Origin: Daucus carota subsp. sativus
Taxonomy: Eukaryota > Streptophyta > Magnoliopsida > Apiales > Apiaceae
Assembly: GCF_001625215.2 (NCBI RefSeq)
Contig: NC_030385.2
Location: forward strand, 42,247,598 to 42,311,597
Direction of reading: 5' to 3'
DNA: 64,000 nucleotides
Positions 36,001 through 46,446 of the stretch are shown piece after piece. How positions within the stretch are numbered: the first letter of the stretch is position 1; each line of letters begins with the position of its first letter. The position numbers and the translations under genes are program-made. The notes under the pieces were generated by a model. That model saw only the letters and a program-made list of their open reading frames with translations, did no database searches and was not told the origin of the DNA.

Positions 36001-37165
36001 CAGTAGGAAATAGCTTAAAAAAGATTTCTGCATCAAAAGATAACGCCTAGCTTGCAAATGTATTTTAGATATAGCATTCCATGAACCTTGCTCAAAATTT
36101 GTCAGTAATAATTATAGATGTACGGCTAGAAAAGTAGTTTATATCTTCAGATGAATTTCTATTCAGAGGAGAATTTCATATAAAATAAACAAAGATGAAA
36201 TGTGGCATACCCACTGCATAAAAAGAATGATTATCATGCACAAACCACTAAGAAAAAATAATTGCAAGCTACCTTCTCTCCCTCTCTGCAAGTGTATGTT
36301 CTATGATTACACTGTAAGCCAAGTCGGTGGTCGTTTGTGCAGCCAGATAATCCTGCCAAAATAAATTTAAAAAATCTTACTAAATATAAAGCAAGCATTA
36401 AACACCAGTGAGAAGCTTACATCTACTTGACATATAATCCGAATACATAATCCTGGGAAATTAATGCCAAACCAAACAATACACGTTTTTATTATGTTTT
36501 CCATATACAAACACAAGCATGGAATGCCAATAACTACCTAGTTACATCATATACCATAAACATCCAAATAATCTTCAAATCACAACAAACAGAAATCATA
36601 TAATATGTATAACTATCCAGTACAAAGCATCTGCAGTAGTACATGTTCAAAATTGTCCTCTTCAATGACCTAATTACAATTTACCATTGTGTTTGTTCAA
36701 AATTGTCTTCTTCAATGTCCTAATCACGTAAAACTACATTAGATGTACTAAGCTCACATATTCGTGCAATTTCACATTTCCAACACTCTTTCAATAATCG
36801 CCACATTTTCCACAATAATGTCAGATACATCAGTCAATCAAATTGTACATCGACACAAAAAAAAAAAAATCACATGATCAACTGGCTAACACACACACAC
36901 AAAATTTCACTAACAAAACAAATTCCAAGCCCTAAGCTCCGAAAAAACCGGATAAAAGGAGGCGAAATCGAACCCTTAGAATGCGAAACGCTTCGGAGGC
37001 AACGGCGGAGGGATTGCCGGGATGCGACAGCGACAGCGAATCCGCGACGGCGCGGCGGAGCGGCTCCGGCGGTTTCTTGACCGACGACGATCTCAATCGC
37101 GACATACTCCCGAGCTGTAACCTGGAGCTCCCGGGGCTCCGATTGGGACTGTAACTCGTGGCCAT
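24003..37165 (-). CDS. Large conserved plant protein of unknown function, 17 exons
   Basis: Minus-strand exons are 36974-37165, 36273-36352, 35870-35920, 33209-33724, 32823-33080, 31145-31210, 30702-30881, 29918-29969, 29511-29792, 28446-28556, 27561-27752, 26883-27158, 25917-26537, 24866-25314, 24722-24782, 24562-24630 and 24003-24074. All joins keep phase and give 1175 residues. The N-terminus is Ser/Arg-rich (MSRLRSSSVKKPPEPLRRAV), then comes a mostly alpha-helical, Leu-rich body (DYLAAQTTTDLAYSVIIEH, GALVKSLNYVRSLVAQHVPK, VSVLIKLVIDMYV, VIATLLTLADAPEALHISVR) suggestive of ARM/HEAT-like solenoid folding, and an acidic TIEEEYSHEPYLD loop. From memory it matches a single-copy land-plant family (Arabidopsis At3g12590-like) with no assigned function. 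Two introns have GC donors (after exons 5 and 15). Introns host two MITEs and a poly-C run. I see no catalytic motif, signal peptide or membrane segment. Confidence 0.85.
28640..28726. repeat. Tandem duplication of about 43 bp in an intron
   Basis: ATGCAGCACCTGTGATGAAA and the following AT-rich bases through TAACATATAT occur twice in a row with a 2-base difference. The duplication sits in the intron between exons 9 and 10 of the large gene, just before the poly-C run. Confidence 0.75.
28761..28787. repeat. Homopolymer run of 27 cytosines
   Basis: Twenty-seven consecutive C bases lie within an intron of the large minus-strand gene, so the transcript would carry a G tract. Such runs are prone to length errors. 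Confidence 0.9.
29104..29419. mobile_element. Tourist/PIF-Harbinger-like MITE, copy 1
   Basis: Ends are GGCCCTATTTGGCAGTTAGA and the inverse of GGTCCTGTTTGAAAATTAGA, flanked by the 3-base repeat ATT. Inside, GAGGTTTGACCA and CAATCCACTAACAG motifs are shared with the element at 41951-42281. It is 316 bases, noncoding, and lies in an intron of the large gene. The 3-bp target and G-rich ends fit the PIF/Harbinger group. Confidence 0.75.
31760..31822. repeat. Perfect 20-bp inverted repeat (hairpin) in an intron
   Basis: AATACCCTACTTCAGCATTA is followed after 23 bases by its exact reverse complement. A transcript of either strand could form a stable stem. It sits in the GC-AG intron between exons 5 and 6 of the large gene. 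Confidence 0.85.
34611..35364. mobile_element. Tourist/PIF-Harbinger-like non-autonomous element, 754 bp
   Basis: The left end GGGCCGGTTTAATT and the inverse of the right end, GGGCCTGTTTATTT, form a terminal inverted repeat. Subterminal blocks (CTAAATTTTCTA, GGAAAACATGTTCC and their inverses) extend the symmetry. The 3-base sequence TAT flanks both sides. It lies in intron 3 of the large gene. An internal 48-bp direct duplication around TTTGAAGTCTCCTGCC is present near 34729-34790. No open frame suggests a transposase. Confidence 0.65.
36644..36724. repeat. Direct repeat of 31 bp in intron 1 of the large gene
   Basis: TGTTCAAAATTGTCCTCTTC plus AATGACCTAAT recurs 50 bases downstream with two changes. 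This is a local tandem duplication with no further signal. Confidence 0.7.
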
Positions 37166-38530
37166 AATGTAAGTATAGTTGTGTGTGTATGTGATTGAAA
37201 TTTGAAAGCGAGAGAGAAGTGAGTGTGATTGAGCAATCGAGATTATTATTGAGATGTAGAAGAAGAGATGTTTGAATAATTAATTATTATTCCGACTTGC
37301 ACAAAATGTGATAATCTACGTAACGGTTGTGTATGTATACTGCTTGTACAGCTGTAGAAGAAGTGGTCTGCTTTATAGCTGGCATCTGACGTGGACTTGT
37401 CGTTGTGATGGCCGTAGGGGTGTTTTCGTCCAACTAAAATACTGTGATGTTTTTATTTTTAAATTATTAATGCATTTAATTGGAAAATAGTAGGAAAGAA
37501 AGCACAAATTTAGAAATATATTAAAATTTTATTTTGGATTAAAAGGACATATTTCAATGTTTCATCGAGGGGGGAGTATCAAGTATGGTTGTCCTTGTGA
37601 CAAAAAAAAAAGTATGGTTATCCCATGCTTACAAATTAATATATTGTTTTTTATTTGTTTTTAGGGACGATTTGCTAGAATTGATTTTCACCGTAACAAA
37701 ATCAAAATTTAAGAAACAAAAACTTATGTGGAATTGGTTTTCATGTGAATCAAAAAAATTTCGATAAAAACTTATATTAAATTGTAAGAACATGTAAAAA
37801 TGGCACAATATGTTTCATTCATGAGAGATTTTATATTATTAGCCTTACACGTGCGGAAGTACGAGCACTACTAGTATTGAAGGGAGATCTCCCATGGTAA
37901 AAGCCCTTAGTTAAAATTATCTAGATGACACTTATTTGGCATCTACGTGTCACTTTTAAGGATTATGTAAAAAATTTGGAATTTCAACCCTCTCTTCCTT
38001 TAGCAAAAAATATAGTCAACTATTTTTAGTTGGCTATATTCGTCGATCAAGAAAGCCTTCAGATATAGTTTTACATAAGCATGAATATAAATAACCTCAT
38101 TGGAATAATTACTAGACCCTTTAACAAAAAATTTACATATTTAATATAACCAATGAAAATAGCCATCCCATCTTCCTAGTTATTCTTTCTATCTCTGATT
38201 TTGAAGTCTGTTTTCCTGTACCTTCCACTAGTAACGGAAAATATTTGGTTGCCTTTAATTGCGTTGTCACAAAGCAGGAACTATGGAGGGCCATCATCAA
38301 ACTATTATAATGGTCATCTTCTCAATTTAAAATTCTCTTCTTGAAACATAAACTAAAAAAACTAGAACAGAGATTTCCAGGATCTCTTGACATGTATCTG
38401 AGTAGAAAAATATGGCAGAAAGAGATTCCAGCAATCTCTTGAAAACAATCCTATAAAAGTTTTCCACAGTCTGGATCTTTTTTAGAATCAGTCTCAACCT
38501 GTTGACTATAGTAACTGCTGTCTGAACTCA
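37166..38530. other. Spacer and promoter region of the large minus-strand gene
   Basis: The bases just beyond 37165 form the 5' leader of the large gene, with a GAGAGAGAAG stretch. The rest is AT-rich and ends in the probable 3'UTR of the zinc-knuckle gene. No gene, SINE head or MITE with two matching ends was found. Confidence 0.45.
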
Positions 38531-40570
38531 TCAATAATACCTACGAGACCCGCGATCAAACAATCTTCTGGAAGGGCATTCATATTCTATGTGACCCATT
38601 CCACCACAATTATGGCAGATCATTATGGACACACAGTCACGGGATATGTGACCAGGATGTCCGCAAGTATGGCAGATAATGTCACGGAAAGGCCCTCCAA
38701 ACATTTCTGGTTCTGGCAAACTCCCCTTGGGACATTGGCGAGCCACATGACCCGATATGTAGCATAAGTTGCATACAGGTTCATTGCTACAATCACGGGC
38801 AAGGTGACCAGTTTTGCGGCAGTTGTTGCAAGCTTTCTCATTGGTACAGTGAGCAGCAATGTGGCCTGCCTTGTAGCAGTTATTACAAAGCCTTGAATCA
38901 TAAGTTGGCAAGCTTGGGTGAAAGCAATCACGGGCTAGGTGACCCATCTTGCCACACATATGACAAACTGGATCATTGGGGCATTCACTCGCCAGGTGTC
39001 CTGGTTCTTTACAATTCCAACACATTGTTGTGGAAGTGCACTCAGCAGCAATGTGACTGAGATGAAGAAAAGAGAAAAGAATAAATATTTGAAGAAAGAA
39101 AAGTAATACACATTCTATAATTAACACCATCAAATTAGTATCACACTGATGTTTCCAGTCTTCTATTCCTTTCCTAAATTAGCAGTGGAAACCTCATTAT
39201 GGTTTCCACCGCAATTATTCCCACAAAAGCTATGGACTGTGACAACAGCATGCTTATACCCATTCATGGTGGATAACACTTCAATTTATTATGCAGCTAC
39301 AGAGAATACAGAAACCTAATTTACTGAAAAGCATGGATTACAGTTCCAGAAGGGAGAAGATATGTATACCCGGGAAATCCACAATTGTTGCAAACAGTCA
39401 CATTTGGACAATCTCGAGCGAAATGACCTGGCCGCTTACACTTGTTGCACAAATAATCTTGCCTAGAAGATAAAAGCATCTCTTGTAAGCCAAAACAATT
39501 TAATTTCTTTTAAAAGGCAAATCTCATGTACTTGGGGAGAAGTTTGTAAATCACATATTTAGATCATCAAATGATGCATTTTGCCCTTCATTCAAATCCA
39601 ACACATATTCATCATTTGGAGGACATAAAGAGTGTGCCGAATTAGCATAGGTTTACACCTTATTTAATAGAATAACAAATGCATCTACTTCACACCATCC
39701 TAAAAAATCCTGCTGCCACACTAGAAGAACTATAAGTATCATCAGACTAAGGGTCTCATTGAAGAACAACATATAGTTTTCCTCCAAGTACAACAAAAGA
39801 GTCTTCCCATTTTAAAACATATAATTTACAATAGTTAAAGTTCTACCATAGGCAACAAATTACAATATAATAAGTAATTAAGAATGATGTACATATGTAA
39901 AGCTAAACAAAACGGTGAGTATTAGAGAAAAAATACGATGAAATTGACTTTTACAAGTTGCTAGCTACAAATGCCTAAACTGTCTTATTCATGGAAGGCG
40001 GAACACAAATGCTTAGTAGAAGGATAACAAGTAATCTAAGCAAGCGCCGGGAATGAGATGCAAGACAAGTGTCAGGATTAGCCAGGTATCTCTAGTACAA
40101 GAGACAACTTTATAACTGGTAAGAAACCGATACTAATGCATGAGAAGTCTGCTAAGAAGTCTACTAGAAGTTGCAGGTAGCGATCGAAAAGTTGGCTAAG
40201 AACTATATATACTAGTTCAACTGTAACTTTTATTGTGTTGCTTTCAGATAGGATATATGAGAAGGTTTTTCAGGTTAACTACCACCAAAACTAATCTCTC
40301 TAGTTTCTATCTGCAAATTCAACTAGGCTTTTCTTCGTTTATAGGCTCTGTTCTTTATCAACTTCTCCACATCTTCCTCATACGAATTCTCAACTCAAAT
40401 GCATGCCATGACAGAAACAGAATTGCTAAAGCGAAGAAATAGAAGAATAACAAAAGATTAATATTATGATACCTTCTTTGGTCCCTCCTGTACGGTGCAT
40501 CACGATAGTGCTCTCGATCACGGCTACGGAACCTCCTGGACCGTGGTGAACTTCTCCTGACCGGGCTCAT
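38531..40570 (-). CDS. CNBP/HEXBP-like protein with nine CCHC zinc knuckles
   Basis: Three coding exons, 40473-40570, 39370-39462 and 38531-39056, give 238 residues. The N-terminus is arginine- and serine-rich (MSPVRRSSPRSRRFRSRDRE) and is followed by nine CX2CX4HX4C knuckles, for example CNKCKRPGHFARDC, CWNCKEPGHLASEC and CNNCRKTGHLARDC. The second knuckle is split by intron 2. The protein should bind single-stranded RNA or DNA, like the CNBP/HEXBP family, in cytoplasm or nucleus; its targets cannot be read from sequence. The tail RLFDRGSRRYY matches plant members. I placed the exon 2 acceptor at CTAG/GCAAG because it alone keeps the first knuckle in frame. A 5'UTR intron (40572-41408) precedes the ATG. 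Confidence 0.92.
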
Positions 40571-40571
40571 A

Positions 40572-41408
40572 CTGAATTGTTAAATTGCTACAATTCTTCT
40601 AAGCTATATGAAGTAAAAAATCTTATCCAATACCATCAGCACCAAAATGTGCCTACATCAATATAAAATAGAAACTGTCGGAAACCAAGGTCAGCGAATC
40701 ATCTCTAGCTAAAAATTACCAAAAATTTTAAACAACCTAAAAGCACGTAATCTCAATTCATAACAACGACTCACAGAAAATAATCAAGGAAACCTTACTT
40801 TACTGCACAACATAACTACATAAGTATCACTAATTTCCTAATATAATCAGCCAAAGAAAAAACCGCAAGTATCAGTACAGAACACCACATATTTCCATAC
40901 GAAGATAATAATTTAGACTTAATCGATCGCTGAAACTATAAATTCAGTCTAATCACTGTTCTCATTTAGTATATTGCCCACTGTTTCCAAATCAGTCCAA
41001 CAGATTATTGACTACTTCCCTTTCTGCCGATACGCGTTGTTCAAATACATATCCAATGTAATAAACCGAGTACTCGTCCCTAATTACGAAATTCTGGTCC
41101 GAACTTAACAAAAACACCCTACATTTGTCATAATAATACCTTCCACACAAACCTCGAAAAAACGAATAAAACAATCAATCACACAGTAGAATTCGAAAAC
41201 AATTGATCGAAGATCAAAATAACAGCCTCCATAAATCATTATATTTCACTTACATTCAAACAATTACAGCACTAACAATGTAATTAATTGAGCTTCAGTA
41301 AACAATAACACATAAATCTCTCACAGACACAGCGTTATGATGATTAAATGAAGCATTTGAAGAAATAATACGAGTGGCGCATCAGGTATAAACGGAGATA
41401 AAACATAC
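40572..41408 (-). other. Probable 5'UTR intron of the zinc-knuckle gene
   Basis: On the minus strand a GTTTCATCAG leader is followed by a GTATGT donor, and a CAATTCAG acceptor lies one base before the ATG. The leader contains CTAGGGTTT, a telobox-like motif frequent in genes of the translation and RNA machinery. Confidence 0.6.
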
Positions 41409-41449
41409 CTGATGAAACGAAACCCTAGATCAAAGCAGTTGTAATCTGT

Positions 41450-42603
41450 GTGTTTATAACAAACTCGGGCTTTTTAAGCTTGTTACGCTGTCGTATCAAT
41501 TATGCATGCGTGTTCTTTCTTGCCCTCTATTATTCTCTCATTTCATTTATTTTGTTAGTTCATTTTTTTAAAAATTGTTTTAATTTTATTTGGCGAACTT
41601 ATATTTCATTTATCTGCGGGCGAACAAGATATTTTAGATAGTTACTACTTTAATTACCAATTATTTTAATAAATTGATTTCCTCTTCAAATATTCAAGTA
41701 AAAATTAATCTTAGTTATATATTTTCCTCAAATTCAAAAGTACGTGATAAACGATAACAATGATATTGCATATAAATTGTTAATTGAATTTAATATTAAA
41801 CATTTTATAAAATTTGTTAATTCGTAAGATATTTTGTTTTAATAACACTAGCTAATATTTTAAAAATAAGAAATCATTCTTTTTCTCCTGTTTCAAAAGA
41901 AGCTAGGTGAGAGCATCTCCAATAAACTCTTAAAATCACTCTTAGATATAGACCATGTTTAGAAGTTAGAGCTTTGGGGTAAAATTAGAGGTTTGGGGTG
42001 AGTTAGAGGTTTGACCACTAGAATCCGGTAATACAAGTGTTTGGTAGTCAGCGGATTGAAATAGAGGTTTGGACCCAAAAAGCTAATTTTGAAAAAGCTA
42101 CTTTGAGGAGTTTTTTCGGTTAGAGGTTTTGGTTTGTGTCAGAAAAAGCTAATCAATCAGCTATTAACCAAACAGTTTTACGAGAAACAGCTAATTCAAT
42201 CCGCTAGTCAAAAAATCTATTTCAATCCGCTAGTCAAAACATCTAATTCAATCCGCTAACAGCTAATCCCCAAACAAGGTCATAATATAAGTTATTAGCT
42301 CTTATCAATTTAGTGTACATTTACTCCAACAATACTCCTTACATTCACTCTTCATTTATTTTTATATTATTAAAAGTAAATTGAACTCATAAAAAGACAA
42401 ACGAAAGTAGAAAGAAATAGAGGATGTGGAACAAAAATTATAATAAAATACTTAGTAGTTAAGAGCTATGTAGTGGCTGCTATAAGTGAGGAGAGAGAAG
42501 AAAGTCTTAAGCTTTTAAAGAACTTTTAAGAGTTTTTTGGAGTTCAAAATTTAGCATGGCTTATTTTTTAACTTAAAAGCTCAAATAAAGATTCTATCGG
42601 AGA
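41450..42603. other. Spacer upstream of the zinc-knuckle gene
   Basis: Apart from the MITE at 41951-42281 this is AT-rich sequence without a supported gene. Confidence 0.5.
41951..42281. mobile_element. Tourist/PIF-Harbinger-like MITE, copy 2
   Basis: Ends GACCATGTTTAGAAGTTAGA and the inverse of GACCTTGTTTGGGGATTAGC are flanked by ATA on both sides. Internal motifs (GAGGTTTGACCA, CAATCCGCTAGTCAAAA, CAATCCGCTAACAG) match the element at 29104-29419, showing they belong to one family. It is 331 bases and noncoding. Confidence 0.78.
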
Positions 42604-43696
42604 TGGCTGAGATCATATTGATATTCGTCTTTGCAGCAATAACTGTAATACTAGGTTTGCTTCAAGGAAAAATGGTTCGACAGAATAGGTAACATGCGCA
42701 AGACTCTCACTTCCATTCTGTACCTCCTTCCATTACCTTCAAAACAGTAATGCGATTTTCAATGAATTTTCACGGCTTTCCGATCGTTTCTTAAACTATT
42801 GAAAGTTGAGTTTTGTTTCTCTGTCAGCAAATTTAACAAATCAATGGACAGGAATAATTTGGATTTAACTTCACACATATTGCAAATGCCACCAAGAACT
42901 TCTCCTGCAACAATAGAATCGGAAAAGGCGGCTTCGGAACTACTTCGACACCAGTAGTCCCACGGATAAGAATTTCACTTGTGACTAATCTTTGTTTCTG
43001 CTAAACAAACAAATGTATTTTCTTCTGTAGGGAGGTTGGAAGGACAGGAAATAGCTGTGAAGAGGCTCTCGAAGGATTTGAGACGAGGAGTAAAAGAATT
43101 CACAAATGAAGTTTCATGCATAGCTAAACTTCAACACAAATCTAGTGAGGCTTCTTGGCTGCTGCATTGAGAGAGGGGAGAGGCTTCTGATCTATTAAAC
43201 ATGCCTAGCAAAAGCTAAGGTGTCTTTATTTTCAGTAAAATCCTATCAAAAACTGTCATGAGTTGTAAATTTAGCAACGAAGTCATTACTCCAACACAAA
43301 AGAAAACTGAATCTATAGCTTCGGTGTATCATTGCTGGAGATCACAAGTGGGCAGAAAAACAAATGATGTTATCATCCAGAACACAATCTCAACCTTACT
43401 GGACATGTAACTATGTAAGTGCACTCAGATTCAGATAGGCTTGCCTAAACAAATGCATCAACTAATTTCTTAGGTATGGAGAACCTTTAATGAAGGTAAG
43501 CTCGGGGACTTTGCTGCTAGTCTGGTTATTGTGCATGCAGGAATATTTGGAAGATAGGCCTAACATGTCATCGGTGTATCAAATGCTGACAAGTAATAAC
43601 GCATTTCCCAGTCCTAAACAACCGGGAATTTTCTTTACGAGAAGAACGAGCAATATGCCAAAAAGCAAACAATCAATTCAGAAAGTACTTTCTTAG
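42604..43696 (+). pseudogene. Decayed S-domain (G-type lectin) receptor-like kinase
   Basis: Only scattered pieces of a receptor kinase remain, in order. A membrane segment (AEIILIFVFAAITVILGLL) lies at 42604-42690. A glycine-loop remnant, NRIGKGGFG, lies near 42912. The ATP-binding lysine block, [20 protein letters not shown], lies at about 43040-43100. The C-terminus EYLEDRPNMSSVYQML through SPKQPGIFFTRR ends at 43696. The ectodomain, the catalytic HRDLK loop and the DFG region are missing, and a stop follows the juxtamembrane piece unless spliced. RPNMSSV and PKQPGFF-type endings are diagnostic of S-domain kinases. It cannot encode an active kinase. Confidence 0.75.
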
Positions 43697-44267
43697 AATG
43701 GAATAGTATGAACGAGATATAGATAAGGAAACAGACATAAAGAACAACAAAATCTGAAGATAGCAGGAGATATAGGTCGCAAAACAGTCAATTATTGATA
43801 TAGGCAAATTCAGCAGCCAAACACTTGAGAGTTCAGCCTCTCAGACACAACAAACAGTCATAGTTACACACAAACATAGCAAGAGAACAGTTGGAGTTCG
43901 AAGTAACATAGTAAAAGTTACACAGATTGACTTATGCGCACACTTCAAACAAAGAACAAATTTGACATTCCTTAGAGCAGCTGGTTCATTTTAGAAATAG
44001 CTCCATGCCTCTAACGCAGAGTAGCGACCTACCAGAACATGAAAGCCCTGGAAAACAAAGGGTAGGGATTTACACATCCGAGTGAGAAACAAACCACATC
44101 CCTTCCATCAAATAAACTTACTAATGATAAGTAAGATTAAAAAAACCCACAAAACCAAGCAAGTTGACATCTTCACATAAGTAGAATTTCTAGAAATTCA
44201 GTTCCTTGTAAAGAAACGCAAAACTACCTGCGTCAGAAAGGCAGGAACAACAGCAGTCGGAGACTCT
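43697..44267. other. Spacer and probable 3'UTR of the homeodomain gene
   Basis: No gene is visible. The minus-strand homeodomain gene ends at its right edge, so part of this is its 3'UTR. Confidence 0.45.
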
Positions 44268-46446
44268 TCAGATCCCTGAAGAACCAGCTTGATGTCCTGC
44301 AAAAGCCACCCATTGCATTTTTTGTTAATTGTTCCAATATCTGCCCTTGTAACTCGACAAAGACAAACATCAAGACAAGAAAACAAGAGGCCCACAGGCC
44401 ACACCTTAACATTATGCATCCTCCCGGAACCAAGTACTTCCATTTCTATACTACTACATCTTTTTAACCTAATATGATATATTTGTTAATTAATTGATTG
44501 CTTTTACCTTGAGTGGACGGCACTGAAGAGTTTCCGTTGGAAGTACGAGCAGCTGCAGGCCAAGATAGGTAAGAGTTGACTATAGACTCAGAGTTTGATA
44601 CCTGCAACAAATTGTTACGCAAATTAAGAAGATATAAAAACTGTCAATTGTACTTATTGTACATCTAGCAACAAGAGCGTTTACTGAATTAACAAGAGTT
44701 GACTATGTACTTATTGTTCATATGTCGGCTGATATCAACCTGACTAACAATGCGTCAAACATTAGCAATCAAATGCCCTATTATAAACATGACCTTAAGA
44801 ATAAAATTCACAGATTATAAATGAGTTTATGAACCTGAAAAAGTTTGCAACCCTAGTTCCCAATAACAGATAGAAACCGACAAAACACATATGATTAGCA
44901 GTTGGAGAATTGTTCTACTAACCAAAAATTACACTGTTGTTTCTTACACTCATACTGCAACTTCAGTTACAACTTACAATAGTAAACATGTTTGCTGTTT
45001 CTTCAAAGCATCTTTAGTGAGGAGTTTAACAAATGTATTTTAAAAGAAAAAGAACCTTTTGTCGCTTTTTTATTATCTTCATAATGATGATCAAAGGGAG
45101 AGACTTGAATTAAATCACCAAAAGCTAGCATTTGAATGCAATAAATTATAGACATGACTCAGAGAAGAAAAAGAATGTAAAGATCAAAATCATTCAATGA
45201 ACCTGACAAACTCTTGCAATCCTTAGTTTACTGTAACAAATAGAAACTGAAAAGCTTATTATATAGCATTTGACAAATTCTAAAGTAGCCAAGAATCACA
45301 CTGTTTCAGCACAAAGTCAACAAATTAACTGATTTTGGAGATTACAACGAGACAAGTGGTACCCAAATAAAATAGAAACAGATGCATCTGTATGATTATT
45401 CTAATTCTAAAAGCAAGCACCTGCAGTAGTTAGAAATAAGACATACATTTTCCAGTAGTTTCAGAATATATTCTTTCTCCTTGTGCAACTGCTGCACCTC
45501 GCAACGAAGATAATCATGTTTCAACAGAAGTAGCCACTTCTCTGCAGATATCTTCACACTCTTAGAATCAGATCTTTGAACTTCCAAAGCAGGAAAAGAT
45601 TCAAGTGAAGCCTGTATAGAAAAGTAAGCACATGTTACCAGTAAAGTATTATAAACCTAACTGTAAGAAGAAGTACTTCTCTAAATATGCATACATATTC
45701 CAGCAGCTTGTTAAGATACTTCTTCTCTCTCAGCAACTCCTGCACCATACCATGAAGGGAATGATTTTCTAAAAGCAGCAGTCTCCCAATTGCAGCCATC
45801 TGCTCATTCAGCAAATTAAACTCACAGGCGATTTTTTTCTTTTTCTCAACAATCCTGTAAAAGGTAGAGGGGCAAAAAGAGCTAGAATAAATCATTTACT
45901 CCTTCCGGTCCTGAAAACTATGAAAAAGATCGAGATTCGAGAACAGAAAAAGGGGGAGAACAGTAAATTTGGAAATTAATTAATGACAAATCAAATTAAT
46001 TTAAGCATGAAAAGTGACCAAGTAGAAACAGTCATCCAACAGTTTGACCTTATTAAAAAGATTTACATGAACTTCGCAAATTATAGTTGATAAACAAACT
46101 CATAAATCATACCAAGCAATGATAGTCATTCCTGAACCAAAAAAACTTTACCTAAACAGACTGAATAACATATACAAAGCAAGGATGGTCATTGTTGAAA
46201 CAAAAACCCTTACCTGCGGGTTTCAAACCAGACATGGATCTGCTGCGAGTCAAGGTTAGAAAGAACAGCATTCTCACGAATCATTGCAATCCTCATATCA
46301 TGACTTGGTTTCTGACACTCCACAAACAATTGCTCAAGAACCGACACCTGATCAGCTGAGTACTGCATAACCTTGTCCCAAATTTCTTGAATCTCGCCAT
46401 TGCATGTGCTATAGTTCCCAAAACCATGATCTCCCTGCATCTCCAT
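44268..46446 (-). CDS. Shortened HD-ZIP III-like homeodomain-leucine zipper protein with altered recognition helix
   Basis: Five coding exons, 46214-46446, 45695-45854, 45447-45611, 44508-44601 and 44268-44296, keep phase and give 226 residues. HD-ZIP III factors are nuclear regulators of vascular and leaf polarity of about 840 residues. Here residues 23-84 form a homeodomain related to that class (YSADQVSVLEQLFVECQKPS, then DSQQIHVWFETRR), followed by a zipper-like helix to about residue 131. The helix-3 core reads WFETRR where nearly all homeodomains have WFQNRR, so Gln50 and Asn51 are replaced by Glu75 and Thr76. The START and MEKHLA domains are absent. Exon 3 holds a second Leu-rich helix (WLLLLKHDYLRCEVQQLHKE) resembling the end of exon 2. 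The tail after residue 186 is Ser-rich. DNA binding is doubtful; a dimerising regulator is one possibility, a decaying gene another. The first ATG in frame was chosen. Confidence 0.75.

Noticed and set aside
45897-45925. Stowaway end near the homeodomain gene
   Set aside because: TACTCCTTCCGGTCCTGA is only loosely like a Stowaway end and no facing end was found.
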